Below are positions 1-11,480 of a stretch of DNA of 64,000 bases, piece by piece (position 1 is the stretch's first letter; every line of letters begins with the position of its first letter). The stretch is taken from assembly GCF_003597395.2 (NCBI RefSeq), contig NC_133771.1:54601475-54665474 (forward strand). The letters are read 5' to 3'. The notes below the pieces were generated by a model. That model was given only the letters and a program-made list of their open reading frames with translations, ran no database searches and was not told the origin of the DNA. This stretch comes from Chelonoidis abingdonii. Lineage: Eukaryota; Chordata; Testudines; Testudinidae. Both the position numbers and the translations under genes were made by a program.

Positions 1-820
1 GTATTTCCCATATGGCAGTCACCATCTGGAATTTCTAGCCACAGGCATATAATAGAATCCATATTATTGAGCTAGAAGAAAATAAATATTAATTCTTCTG
101 GACTTTGTCGGTATAAGAGAGATAGATGCTTGCTCACATGCAAGAGCCTGAATGAATACAGAAGAATTTTTCTCCCTATGGCTTGTTTTTTTTCTTTTCT
201 TTCCCTGGACCACAGATCAGGAATTAGTTGTTAGCATTACGTGGGTATATCCCACATAATTGAGTTTGTGTAACTATAGATGGGTGGTCATTGGTTCACC
301 TTCGTTTTCCCCATTGTCTTTTTCTACTATTTTATTAAATGAATTTCCTTAGGAGAGATCAAAAATAGGCCCTGAGGTTAAGACAAATTATGGTATCAAT
401 ATTGTCCTTATCTTGGACATCATATTTGTGTATGTTTGTCAAAGTTCAGTATATCTATTTGGGGCAAGAAGATTATTATTTAAATCAAAAAGAAAAGTGA
501 ATGTCTGTGCTGCTTATATCCCTAGTGAGCCATTCTCTTAATGTGTGATACTTCTAAAACTGGGGAATTGAGTAATCTGAGATGGCTAATTTAAAATAAC
601 TAAATAAAACCTTAGTCACTCTTTAAAAATGCATTATGAAACACATTAGTCAATTCACTTTTCATGTTTTATGGTTATTTCACTCTCTAAATTGCTAATT
701 GTTAAATATGTCATATTTGAGAAGCTTTCCTCCTCATAATCTTTCTCCTCCTGCTGCTTGATTGCATTAAGAGGTCATAATTCTTTGTTTATGACCTTGC
801 AGTCTGTTACTTGGAGTGTC
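1..820. other. AT-rich sequence, no feature seen
   Basis: No open frame with recognisable homology and no repeat family I could name. The composition is AT-rich, as in an intron or intergenic region. Confidence 0.5.
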
Positions 821-919
821 TGAGATATGTGTCAAGTATCAGAGGGGTAGCCGTGTTAGTCTGGATCTGTAAAAGCAGCAAAGAATCTTGTGGCACCTTA
901 TAGACTAACAGATGTTTTG

Positions 920-964
920 GAGCATGAGCTTTCGTGGGTGAATACCCACTTTGTCAGATGCATG
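920..964 (-). ncRNA. Hammerhead-ribozyme-like motif in the Penelope tail (probably inactive)
   Basis: On the minus strand, CTGACAA is followed by an AGTGGGT/ACCCAC hairpin, then GAAA and a short GC-closed hairpin. This is the order of the type I minimal hammerhead core (CUGANGA, stem II, GAAA, stem III) reported in Penelope-like elements. The first core box reads CTGACAA instead of CTGANGA, so the conserved G8 is lost and self-cleavage is not expected. Stem I is not convincing by eye. Treat it as a decayed ribozyme motif. Confidence 0.5.
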
Positions 965-1241
965 TAGTGGAAATTTCCAGGGGCAAGTATATATATGCAA
1001 GCAAGAAGCAAGCTAGAGATAACGAAGTTAGTTCAATCAGGGAGGAGATGAGTCCCTCTCTAGCAGCTGAGGTGTGAAAACCAAAGAGGAGGAAAACTGG
1101 TTTTGTAGTGGCAAGCCATTACACATCCTATTGTTTAAGTCCTGAGTGATTGGTGCAATTTGCAGAATGAACTTGAAGCTTCAGCAGCTATCTCTTGGAG
1201 TCTGGTCCTTAAGTTTTTTTTGCTGAGATGGCCACCTTAAG

Positions 1242-2174
1242 TGTTCCCTGCAGCAGGTATATGGGATCTTGGAGAGCATTACACACAGGTGGGGATGAGA
1301 TAAACTTTATTAAGAAAATGCAAAAAACAGGGAAAATCAAATATGAGGGGTAGGAGGTTTGTTAGGTAGACAATGTGGGAGGTTTCTTTTAGCAAATAGT
1401 ATAGGGTATTCATAGTGGGGTACAATACAGTGGGTACAATTACAGTTGGTAACCAATTAACACTGAAGTATAAATGTAACAAGTAGCTAACAATTTTCTA
1501 TATAAAAGTGTGTCACAGCCATTAATACCAACTAAGAGATATGGGAAAGTGGTAAGTAACCCAACTCATAGTAAAAATGGTCACAAATGGTATAATGTAA
1601 ATGTGAGTGTAGTTAGAGAGAAAAAGACGGGTAACCAATGGGATTTTATGCTAGAATTCAGTAATACAATTGAGGTTTGGGCGGGAATAGGAGAGTGTGG
1701 AGAGAAGAGATTAAAAAGGAAGAGAGAGAGAGATAGCTTCAGGAGACATGAGAGCAGGCAGGCTGCAGGTTTAAACAGCAGGAGCAGAGGAATTTAAACT
1801 TCAGGAGACAGAGGCAGGGCAGGCAGGCTAGCAGGTTATCTCTCTCCTATTTTTTTTTTTTAGGACCTTAAAAACACAATAGGCCTTGCAACTGGACATT
1901 GTCCACCCTACACCGAGCCCAGGTTTAACAAGGTGATAACAGGACTAACCCTTTGAACAGGGCAGTGGTCCCACTTAGCACAATTGGCCATCCCTTTGAA
2001 AAGGGCAATGGCTCTGCTAAACAACTTTAAGGGATCCTCCCTTTGAGAAGGGCAGTGGCCCTGCTAAACAACTTAACAGCCAGGGAGGGGAGGTCACAGG
2101 AGAACAAAAACAAAATGGAGTGTGGGGACAGCTGTAAGAGACAAAATGGAATAGGAGGATAACTGTAACAGACA
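1242..2174. mobile_element. LTR-like insertion (probable solo LTR) inside the Penelope element
   Basis: About 930 bases interrupt an otherwise continuous Penelope-like element. The insertion begins TGTTCCC and ends TAACAGACA, so it has the TG...CA ends of an LTR, and AAG lies on both sides (1239-1241, 2175-2177) as a short possible duplication. It has a TATATAAAAG box near 1500, and the reverse complement of AATAAA near 1303. The internal 95-residue frame (1510-1797) has no homology I know. Near the right end a 14-18 base unit (CCTTTGAGAAGGGCAGTGG and variants) recurs three times, 1949-2052. Orientation is uncertain. Confidence 0.5.
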
Positions 2175-2271
2175 AAGATCAGCTATTGTGTGGCCAGGGA
2201 GGTTGAAGTGTTCTCCTACAGGTTTTTGTATATTGCCATTCCTAATATCTGATATGTTTTGAGATATGTGT

Positions 2272-2857
2272 GTGTCTTGTTAGTTTCAAGTAACCAGAGA
2301 AGATAGATTCTGGTCATAAATATTAAATTTTAATGGTGAACAATCCTAATATGCACAAAATAGTTGAAAGGTAAAAACACTTCATACATATTAGTTTTGG
2401 TCTTATTCTATTTTTGACTGATCACAAGTCCTGTTTATGTATTAGTTAAGGTAAAGCCAGGGGCTCACTAATGAAATATTTGATCACAGTTTTATTGTCT
2501 TTTATTTGTTTCAGAATGTATTTAGAGTAACATGGTTATATAAAAAGTTGGAACAGAAAGGATGAAAAATATCCTTTTCTGATACTTGAAATTTAAAAAG
2601 AAAAGAAAAGAAAAGAAAAATAAAGATATGTATCCAATTGGGGCTTTTCCTGCACTCCTTTAGAGATGTTACTCTTTCCCCTGCCCTCCCTTGGTTTTTG
2701 TCATGCAGACAGAAAGCAGAAGGCTGGAGTCTAAAGTGAAGCCAATGCATTGTTTATTGGGGTTACCAAGTAAGCATAATCCACAGCTCTGTACACCAGC
2801 ACAGCTTTCCCTTGTCTCTTCTCCTTCTTCTTAGTAGGCTTAATTATACCCATAGTG
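2272..2857. other. Unassigned sequence
   Basis: No gene seen. It contains an (AAAAG)n-type A-rich stretch near 2597-2620 and otherwise AT-rich background. Confidence 0.4.
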
Positions 2858-3180
2858 CAGGGATTCCCAAACATGGTTTGTGGCTTGTTCAGGGTAAACC
2901 CCGGCAGGCTGCAAGATGCTTTCTTTACCTGAGCATCTGCAGGTATGGCCACTTGCAGCTCCCAGTGGCCACGGTTCTCCATTCCTGGCCAATGGGAGCT
3001 ACGGGAAGTGGTGGTCCGGCCCACACCACTTCCCACAGATCCCATTGGCCGGGAATGGTGAACTGCGGCCCCTGGGAGGTGCGAGCAGCCATATCTGCAG
3101 ATGCTCAGGTAAACAAAGCGTCTCACGGCCCACCAGGGGCTTACCCTGAACAAGCCTCGAACCAAGTTTGGGAACTCCTG
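2858..3180. mobile_element. hAT-type MITE (323 bp, palindromic)
   Basis: The ends are inverted repeats: CAGGGATTCCCAAACATGG on the left and, on the opposite strand at the right, CAGGAGTTCCCAAACTTGG. Inversion extends over most of the element: the GAGCATCTGCAGGTATGGCC arm is mirrored near 3085-3110. Flanks CCATAGTG (2850-2857) and CTGTAGTG (3181-3188) match at 6 of 8 positions, the 8-bp duplication length of hAT transposons. The overlapping frames on both strands (68-144 residues) are shadows of this palindrome and should not be called genes. Confidence 0.85.
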
Positions 3181-3738
3181 CTGTAGTGCATGCCCCTGGG
3201 ATCACCCCTTACAATTTATGCTCATATTCCAGTTTGGAGGGTCTTGAGTCTGGAGGCTTCGTTACCACCTCTTTTGAACCCCATGGGAAGAGTAGAGAGT
3301 GAGGTTGTGTTCTGGCCAGGGTCACTTTTCCTTTGGCTTTTGGAGTTTTATATCTTTTCCTCCCCCCTGGCCCTTGCCACTCCTGACTGGTTGCTTGACC
3401 TTGGCTTGAGAAAGGAGTCACACAGCCTTCAAGTGTACACTCATATATTAAACTACTACCAAACCCAGAAACACGTTAACTCTATTCCTTATCTTTTCTC
3501 ATTGTGCTATAAACCCTGTCTGGCTGTGGGCAGATGGAACACACAGTACCTTTGTTCTTTGTTCACACATGTTGGTAAGGATATAAGAATATCAAAAATC
3601 AAACAGGCAAACAAAACCCCAAATTCTATCTCAGGCAAATGTACAGGTCTCTGTGCTATATTACCATCACTAACACATACATCTGCTAACATTACTGCCA
3701 ATAGATACTTACTTCATTGGCAACCCAATTACTTGAAA

Positions 3739-3863
3739 CTATGACCCTGATCCTGAAAAGACCAGTGTCCTCTGTGCCCATGCAGAGCCCTTTGGACTTC
3801 AGTGGGTTTCTGCACTGATGGAAAGTTTGGCCTTCCCAGAACAGCTTGTGGGATCAGGGTCTA
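3739..3863. repeat. Short inverted-repeat element (GATCCTG / CAGGATC type ends)
   Basis: Begins near GACCCTGATCCTG and ends near GGGATCAGGGTC, so the ends are inverted repeats. The interior carries a CTTCAGTGGG motif shared with similar short elements at 25268-25350 and 27185-27252. It looks like a small degraded DNA-transposon derivative common in sauropsid genomes. Confidence 0.5.
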
Positions 3864-4803
3864 TTTTAGCAAAAAAGGATTAGGGTATGGGCTGGTACCA
3901 AGTTTTAGACAAACCAAGTGAATTTCACATCCCTCCTCCGGAATCAAGCTCTGTCCTAATTGCTGCTTTTTTGGGGATAAATTGCTAACTGAAAAATCTT
4001 CAAAAGACACTGTATTTATAATAGTTACCATAATCAGTCCAAAGTTAACACAATCTTTAAATCACAATACCAGGAAAACAGAGAACAAAACAAAAGAAAT
4101 ACAATTATTCTCACAAAAACAATCCAGCTGAGTCCATATTTTATCAGTAATTCTACACTGCCAAAAGCCCTAGACATTTTACAGCAATTTAAAATACCAC
4201 AGGATTTTCTCCTGATACTGGCTTATGTCTCTTACTGATGTCATTCATAATTGTTACCATTTTCCGTTGTTCCAAAATTCCCTTAACACCGTCTAAAATC
4301 CTGCTAGCTAAGTAAGTCAGCTCAGTACTCAGCTCAGCAGCAAGCCAGAGGCCACCTCGTGACAGGTTCTGAGAAGGAGCAGAGAATTTGGTCAGTTAAT
4401 GTATAGATGATTTTTACTGGAGCAGAGTTTTAGGCCTTTAAATTGTTTTCATGGCACACTGCACGGATCTGTCACCAATTATCAATACTGATATACTGTT
4501 ACTAATAATTGTTACAAATGGTAATAATAACATAGTCTCTTTCACCCCAGTGGGTCCTAAATGAGTAATAAACTCTGTAGATAGTCACTGAAATTCAGCC
4601 ATTTCTGAGATAGAATTTGGCAGTTGCTTAAGGAGCAAATTAACAAAAGCACTTAACCATATACTCTTGTCTCACTGAATTCAAATGAAAGTCAGCACAG
4701 GCTTAAGTAATTTGCTGACTCAAGGTTAAGCAGCACAGTGACACAACAGTAAAAGAAAAGAGGAGAAGAACAATGGGGGGCAAAACAAAATTGCAGTTAA
4801 TGT

Positions 4804-5000
4804 TCAAAGAACAATATTGACACTACAGTTGCCATTAGACTGATTCTCTTTCATTCTTTTCAGCTCCGGGAAAATATTATTCTCTTCACTTCTGACCAAA
4901 ACTTCCAACGGCCTGTGGTCAGTTTTCACTGGGATGTTTAGCCTCAAGAATGGAAAGACCAGGGTGTCAAGGTAAAAAATACATTTGGTAGTACACTGTG
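4804..5000 (-). pseudogene. Possible Ty3/Gypsy RNase H scrap
   Basis: The 67-residue minus-strand frame contains TDHRPLEVLV followed about 12 residues later by LKRM. This resembles the (T/S)DHKPLE...LQRM segment at the end of the RNase H domain in Ty3/Gypsy polyproteins. Nothing flanking could be assigned to the same element, and the match covers only about 30 residues, so chance similarity is possible. Confidence 0.3.
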
Positions 5001-5488
5001 AATACACAGGGGCCCTGAAGGCTGACTGAATCAGACACTACTTACTGCTGAACCTTTTTCTTCTTTCATTGTTCTAGCAGATTTTCAGTTGTTTCACTTT
5101 TTTGTTTGTAAACTGTTTAAGAATAAGTGATAAATGCAAAATGTCAACAGGAAAAAGTAATAATAAACAGCACAATTTTATTTGTCCAAAGTTACTAACC
5201 AGAACACCTGCGGCATTTAAGGTTCTCTTTAGAAACCTCAGACAAACTCCTTGGGCATTCTCATAGGAGAATTTCAGAGCTGCATTCCTTCAGTATTGAA
5301 TTGTAAATCAGATTGTGTGTAGTGTGAATCAGCAGCCATTGAGCCAAAAATGGAATATCTGACACTGTGAATGAGCAGACAGAGCACAGGACAAAACAAC
5401 TTAATATTATTGTGTCTCAGAAAAGCAGGACACTGTGCGAGAGTCCAAACTCTTAAATTAATTATCAAGTAGAGGGAGAGTTATCTAA

Positions 5489-5572
5489 TCATGGTTAAAG
5501 CATAGGATTGGGAGTCAGCAGTTCTGGTTTCTGTTCCTGGCACTGCCACAGACTCTGTGTGACCTTGAGTTT
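5489..5572 (+). repeat. MIR-like (CORE) SINE fragment
   Basis: A tRNA-like head with a degenerate A box (TGGTTAAAGCATAGG) and B box (GGTTTCTGTTCCTG) is followed by the CORE-like CACTGCCACAGACTCTGTGTG. The order and spacing fit the 5' half of MIR SINEs. These are ancient amniote/mammal-wide families, so this copy is likely old. Confidence 0.7.
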
Positions 5573-5587
5573 GATTCTCAGCTCAGT

Positions 5588-5665
5588 TATAGAACCATAG
5601 AGATGCAGGGCTGGAAGGGGACCTCAGGAGGTCGTTTAGGTCTCCCCCTCACTCCCATGCTGCGT
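5588..5665 (-). mobile_element. CR1 LINE 3' terminal fragment
   Basis: The plus strand reads ACCATAGAGATGCAGGGCTGG followed by GACCTCAGGAGGTCG, the reverse complement of the conserved CR1 3' end. It is truncated within about 80 bases; the sequence downstream to about 5700 is too diverged to assign. Confidence 0.7.
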
Positions 5666-5699
5666 CATTGGTTATGGGTATGTAAAGTCCATTTGATCC

Positions 5700-8277
5700 T
5701 CATCGGTAATTTTCAGTAGTCCGCCTAAATTTCAAGAGGACTACTAACTGAATTCATGTAGGCTTTTTTTTTCCCCCACCAAAGCAGCAGCTCTAGAATA
5801 GGAACAGCCTTGTGCCCCATTCCTAGAACTACATGGCAACAGCATTCTCTTTTAAAATGAAAGAAGGACGATGATGATTAAAGGGTGGATGAGGACTGGA
5901 ATTTGAACAATGTTTTTGAGAGAAGTAGTCACAGAAACACAGTCTGGCTGGAGAGTGGGAACAGAGATGTGTCTAAAGAACAAATTCACTTTACTTCCAC
6001 TACATATGTGAACACTCTTATATATGAAAAGTAGAGGGCATAACAGAGAGGCAGATTCTCAGACGTCTGTGGGTGGAGTTCACTACTTGCTGCAAACATA
6101 ATATGCCATATAGTCCAAACCTACACTGTTCCTTGCGGTTGGTTTGATGAATAACGGTAACAAGCAGCAGCCTGATTTTGGCCATTCCTAGACTGATTCC
6201 TAAGATTTTCTGTGTTCATCATTCACTCTGCCTAAGAAGAACATCCCTACCCCTCTTATACTACTATACTGGAACCAAGCATTATCCGATTTCACTCCAG
6301 GGTGACTCAGTAAAGAATATATCTGCATCTCTATGTAGGGTTCAAGCTCTGGACAGCAGGATGACTGTATCAAAGAACTCTTCATCCTCAGGCAGTGTCT
6401 TAAGTCTGCCATCCAGTTATACAATCTGCTTTTCACATTCAAGAATGTTCTTACAAAAATAGAATAGAATATGTTCTCTGTCTCTATCAAAGTGTTTTCT
6501 CCTAGCAAAGGAATGACCCACAACAGGAATTCAAATGGTCTAGAGCTCTTGGATGCCCGGGTTATATTCATGTTAAAGTTATTGTTCTGACTGTGGGCCT
6601 TGAAGCAAATAGAGCTGATGTAATTGGCTCACTTCCAGACCTAAATAACGTATAGGATGAGACCTGCCTATGAATGTAAGATATTCCAAGATCTAGATGA
6701 GTACATCTCAAATACACTCTGCTCCTAACAACATAATTGGGGAATAATGCCTTATTATTCTGGTTTGTTTTGTTTGTTTGTTTTACTTTGAGTTATAACC
6801 TTGAATCTTAGGGAAGGAAATATACCTCATACCTGAAGCTAGTTCCTTATATTAAGGAGTAAACCAGGCTGCTTCAACCAACCACTGAGATTTTTTACCT
6901 GACACCTGAGCATCTGGCTACAGATAGGATGTAGCCTCTTCCTAGATTTGATCTCCCAGTGATGATGACTGTCAGAAACTTCTTAGGCAGGTAGGAAGAG
7001 GGACCTGCTTTTAGTGATTTTTCAATTGTCATTCTTGACTTATTGCCAGATCATTTTTCGGATGATGAATCAGCAATAGAGGAGCCCAAGGAGTTGTGTG
7101 AGTCAGAGGCCAATTCAGCACTGTTTCTACTCCATAATCAATCACCAACACCCAAACCAGGCAGAGACAGGGGACATCACATATCTGCATGATCCTTGGA
7201 TTGCTCCCATCTTTCCCAGGAGAATTCCTTCATTTGGCATGGGATCCCAAAGCACAGAGATGCTTCTACCTGGATGTGTACCTAAGAGTGAATAATTTTG
7301 GTGTTAAAAATCCTTTTTAATTCTGATTACTTTGCAATCGCCCTTCATCAATTAACTGATTTCATTATTTCACTTAATTACATAAGATTGATGATAGTGG
7401 TAAACTAATATGGAGACAAAGTAGAAAACAATAACCTTAATCCTGTGTTTTGAGAGTCTAACTACTGGCGTTCAGGGTAATTGCGCTGCCTTAATTCCCA
7501 GAGTGTATTATTTCATTCAGTCGTCACATCTGCTGAGACTCCTGTGAGGCAAAATAGACCAAATGAAGCATAAAATCAAGCCCTGGTGCAATTCCACTGA
7601 TCTCATAAAGTTACTTCAGAAATGACGCTGAGCCCAAATCTTTATGTGTAAAATTCTATAACCACAGGGTCCAGTGGATAACATTTCCCCCCTATATTGG
7701 TGGAAATATTCTGATAATACAAAAATCTAAGAGTATACTAAACTAGAGATGTAGTAATTTGCCCCTAATACATACACTAACTAACCTGCTATGCTTAAAC
7801 TGTCATCAGCACAGCAAAATATCTCATCTTTAACCATATATCCACCTACAGTATAATGTGTGCATTACAAAGATATGATATTTTCCCCCTACTAAATTTT
7901 GCCTTCAGTCCAAGAAAATTCCTCATATAAAAGTTGATTACTAACTTGGTGTCTTATATTGAAATGTTTTTAATACCACAATATTAATCCACCTCTCACA
8001 ACCCAGTAATCTGGCTGTAGCAATGTCAGATTAGTGCTTCTGGGACCAGTATTGTTGGTAAGTAGCAGGGATCACTGCTCCTGTCAATTACACAGTTCAA
8101 ATGGCATGAACAGTGACATGAACTTGAAAGCAGTGTTGGCATTAATAAAACAGGCTAATACTGTCCTTATGATTTTATTTTTTTGGGATCTAAGCGGTGA
8201 AAGTGAAGTGTGGAGACTAGAAAAACATAGCCCCCCCCCCAAAAAAAAGTAGCCTAGAGAGAGAGGACAAAGGGAAG
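5700..8277. other. Unassigned AT-rich region
   Basis: Several frames of 60-120 residues (for example 6200-6571 minus and 6178-6462 plus) overlap each other on opposite strands and show no recognisable domain. A homopolymer C run followed by A lies at 8231-8248. No gene or repeat family named. Confidence 0.4.
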
Positions 8278-8763
8278 TGTGATGGGGCTTCCCCTGCAAG
8301 GCTGGTGAAGGTCTCCAATTAGTCATGCTTTGCACCTGGGGAGGTAAGTAGCTAGTTGGCCCCTGGCTAGTGGGGCAGAGCTAAACTATAATAAATAGAC
8401 TGAAGGAGCTCAGTTGAAGTGAGAGATAGGTACCTCTGGTTGAGAGAAGCCCATCCTCAGAGGAGGTTATAGATATGTGAAGGCTCCTGCAATGGAAGCC
8501 CTGAGATACAGTTTGTAAGTAGAGAGGGAAAGACTTCAGTAGCATAAGAGGGTAGGAGAACTATTCAGTTTTGTCTGGACTTTTGTTTGGACTTATTTCA
8601 GATACCCTGGAAGGAGTCTGAACTTAGGTGACTTGACTGGAGGGCTGAGCCACAGAAGACCTGGAGTTAGAAGCAGGTGGCGGAAGGTGCTGGAGCTTCA
8701 GATAGTGACAACATCCAGCACTGGTGCAAGAGGGTGCTCTGAGGATGAGTGAGCCCTGTCACA
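8278..8763 (+). mobile_element. Probable solo LTR
   Basis: A 486-bp block begins TGTGATGGGG and ends CCTGTCACA, so the ends are short inverted repeats with TG...CA. It contains a CCAATTAG box near 8315 and ATAAATAG near 8391, in the order expected of a U3 promoter on the plus strand. Flanks GGGAAG and GAGAAA are a weak 6-bp duplication candidate. No coding sequence is attached, so it appears to be a solo LTR. Confidence 0.55.
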
Positions 8764-11480
8764 GAGAAAGTCGTTAGGGAGAAATGTACGTACTATCTTT
8801 TTTTTTTTTCCTGGGCAGATGTTTTTATCACCAAATGGAAATTAAAACTCTCCCCAGGTTGCATGGCAATAAGAAACCGCCATGGTTTTCTTGGAAGGAA
8901 AAGTAGTCTGATCAGTGTAGCAGGGTGACTTTTGTGTTTCTCCTTGAACACTTTTCTTCAAATTCCCACGTCATAGGCTATTTTTCTGAGGATCTGATGG
9001 CTGATATTTGCAGGTGCAACTGAGACCTCTTCCCAGAAACTGGCTTCTGGAGAAGCCTGTGTTCCCCAATCTCCCCATCAAAGAGGAAAGTCAGGAAGGG
9101 GAAGGGACTCCCTGCACTACCCTACCAGGCCAACATCCATTTCTAGTCCTTGATCAATTGTCCCTCCTGGAGACACATAGAGAAGTTACTGTAGCCTCTA
9201 CAGAAAGAAGGAGCCATGATCCAACACGTGATTGGAGGTGTAAACTAGAGAGGGAATGCATTTAGATGAAACATACTCCATAAAGCCTCTCTGTAATCTA
9301 TCTTTACTGCTGATATTGCCTAGAAATAGGGGACTTCTGCATATAATTCTCTGGGCTTAGAAAGTAAATACTTCTACTACATTAATTTTCAGCTGCTCGG
9401 AGACCATACCCTTTCAATCCATGGTAGGATATTGATTAACAGTTTTAACCTTTAAAAGAATTAAAAGCCAGCACAATTAGAGATTGTAGAGTTAGACAAG
9501 TGAAGCAAACTTGATTGAGAATTTCAAAGATGATATATGAACTTCACCAGGTTCTGTGACACACATTAACATCATTCTTTTATATACCTGAAGTTTATGC
9601 AAATCTCTTTCCCTCAATAATTAATTCATTTCTATACAATCTTCTATTAAGTTTTTAAATTAGTAGATATGTTGCCAATTTCTGATGTGCCAAATGAAGA
9701 CACAATTTTTCGAAGGCCACAGTGGCTTAAAGAGCTGTTTCTCTAACTGACATTTGCTTTTCAAATGACTACTTGGATGCAATATTGATGTTAGCCATAT
9801 GTGTTCATCAGTTTACTGTTTTGTCTAGTTTTAATTAAAATTCTACATACAGTACAATAAATGATCATTGTTTTTGCAATGCTAGTACATTCCTAATCCA
9901 AAAATCAATGGAGTTCTGAGAAGTAGCTTTTTAAATACTGGTTAACTGTACAATAATTGTCAGACATTACTGCACTATTAATATTTCAAGTGCATTTTAA
10001 AAACTTAATATAATATTCAGGAGTGTGGCTGAAGGAATTCATCCACAAATATTTACAATCCTAGGGCAAAGAAAAACACTAAAGGAAGACCAGTGTAAAT
10101 ATAAGATTTTTTTTCAGATTTAGTCCTTCTTCTTGGACCAGTTTTTCAGCAGGTGTAGCTGAGCACAGTTCCAGTGAACTTCAGTATACCAACCCCGGTT
10201 TATACCATCTGAGAATTAGGTCCTTGTTATCATTCTATAATGAAAAAGTGTATAGCACAGTAATATCTGAGTGCTTATGAACAGTAATAAATAATGAGCG
10301 GACAGATTGCACCACAAGCGTACACACACAGAGGGAAATCCTCCATGGTTGTCCCCCTTATTTGAAAGGGAAGGACACTTCTGTGGCATTGCTGTTCCCC
10401 TATTCCCACCCTTCCATCACCATCTTACTGCCAGATTACACTGGACAAGTAATCTGTGAGTGGGTAAGGTGCGGAGTGACAAAACAGGTGGCTAGGCAAA
10501 TCAGGTTCCAGACTGGGGAGAATTTGCACTGAATTCTTGCTCCCTTTACCTAGCACTAACAAGAAGGAAAGTTAATTCAACCAGAGGCTCTCTTAATGTT
10601 CCTGTGGTGCACTCTTACTTGAGGAGACTTTTATTTCTGGCAGCCTGACACTAATACAAGCCTCACTGGCCAAATAAGCTGGTGTCACAGGTTCTTTGCA
10701 TCACCAGTGCAGTGCTAACCAGCCAGATCTGGGTCAGTATGTTGTTTATCCTTTCTGTACTCCATTTATGTATGGTTTTCAAAGTGACTTAGGCACTTAT
10801 TCTGGGCCTAAGTCTTTTGTCTTACAAAATTTCGATACTGTATATTTTTCATCTAAAAACAATAGACTTCAAACTAGAGCCTTGCTGAGGAGAAAGTATT
10901 TCATTTTCAAATCACACTTGAAATGGTACCACATTTTTCACTTTTAATTCCATTTCCTTTATTTTTGTACTGTAATAAGGCCATTGCCATTTATGTACTT
11001 TAAGAAGATTACAAGATAACTATTCAGCTTGTGAAAGTGTTTTCATTATGCTGCACTTACTTTATAATTTGCTCCTAGTCTTTCCTTAATGTGTTTATTG
11101 TAGTCTCAGCCCTGTTCTTTGATACATGGGCTTGTACTTCATGCTGTGCATTGTAAAATCACCTCTGGTTGTTACTCATATGTGCAGTGAAATATTTTTA
11201 CAGTAAAGCCTTGTTTTTATTGAAAGTATGAATTACTGCTTAGAGAATGCACACAGAAGACAACCAACATATGGCCAAATCATGTGCTTAGTTTACTAGA
11301 AAGAGGAGAGAGGAGAACAAATGTGAAACAGGGGAGAAGGGGTAGAAGAGTTGAAGCCAAGAAAACCTTGTGAAGTTTCCTCTGCAGATTTTCCTCTGAA
11401 TTCTTTAGTAAGGGAATTGGATTTGGCTCCATGAAAGAAGCAAGGAGAATACTCAATTTTACCAGAGTCTACATGGAACT
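8764..11480. other. Unassigned AT-rich region
   Basis: Short frames at 9008-9265 and 10696-10947 show no known domain. Poly-T runs occur near 8799 and 10108. No repeat family identified with confidence. Confidence 0.4.

Larger units (their letters stand above)
833..2259 (-). mobile_element. Penelope-like retroelement 3' part, split by an LTR-like insertion
   Basis: Two segments (833-1241 and 2175-2259) form one element read on the minus strand. Its 3' terminus, at low coordinates, carries the SINE-like tail of amniote Penelope-like elements, seen on the plus strand as GTATCAGAGGGGTAGCCGTG, and matches the end of the plus-strand copy near 39690. The whole is flanked by a perfect 12-bp direct repeat TGAGATATGTGT (821-832 and 2260-2271), a target-site duplication that fixes both ends. 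Only 5'-truncated 3' sequence is present, with no reverse transcriptase or endonuclease frame. The interruption is the separate element at 1242-2174. Family assignment is from remembered repeats; the duplication is read directly. Confidence 0.75.
3189..5488. other. Unassigned region with one longer open frame
   Basis: The frame at 3190-3744 on the plus strand encodes 184 residues with no domain, motif or family I recognise; codon use gives no support for a gene. The rest is AT-rich. Two weak repeat signals inside are listed separately (3739-3863 and 4804-5000). Confidence 0.35.

Noticed and set aside
2731..3205. Four overlapping frames on both strands with similar peptides (for example LYLSICRYG on both strands)
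   Set aside because: The same peptide on both strands is produced by the palindromic hAT MITE at 2858-3180.
3190..3744. 184-residue plus-strand frame, the longest intact frame outside obvious transposons
   Set aside because: No domain, no splice or promoter context, and composition like the surrounding background; kept only as a note.
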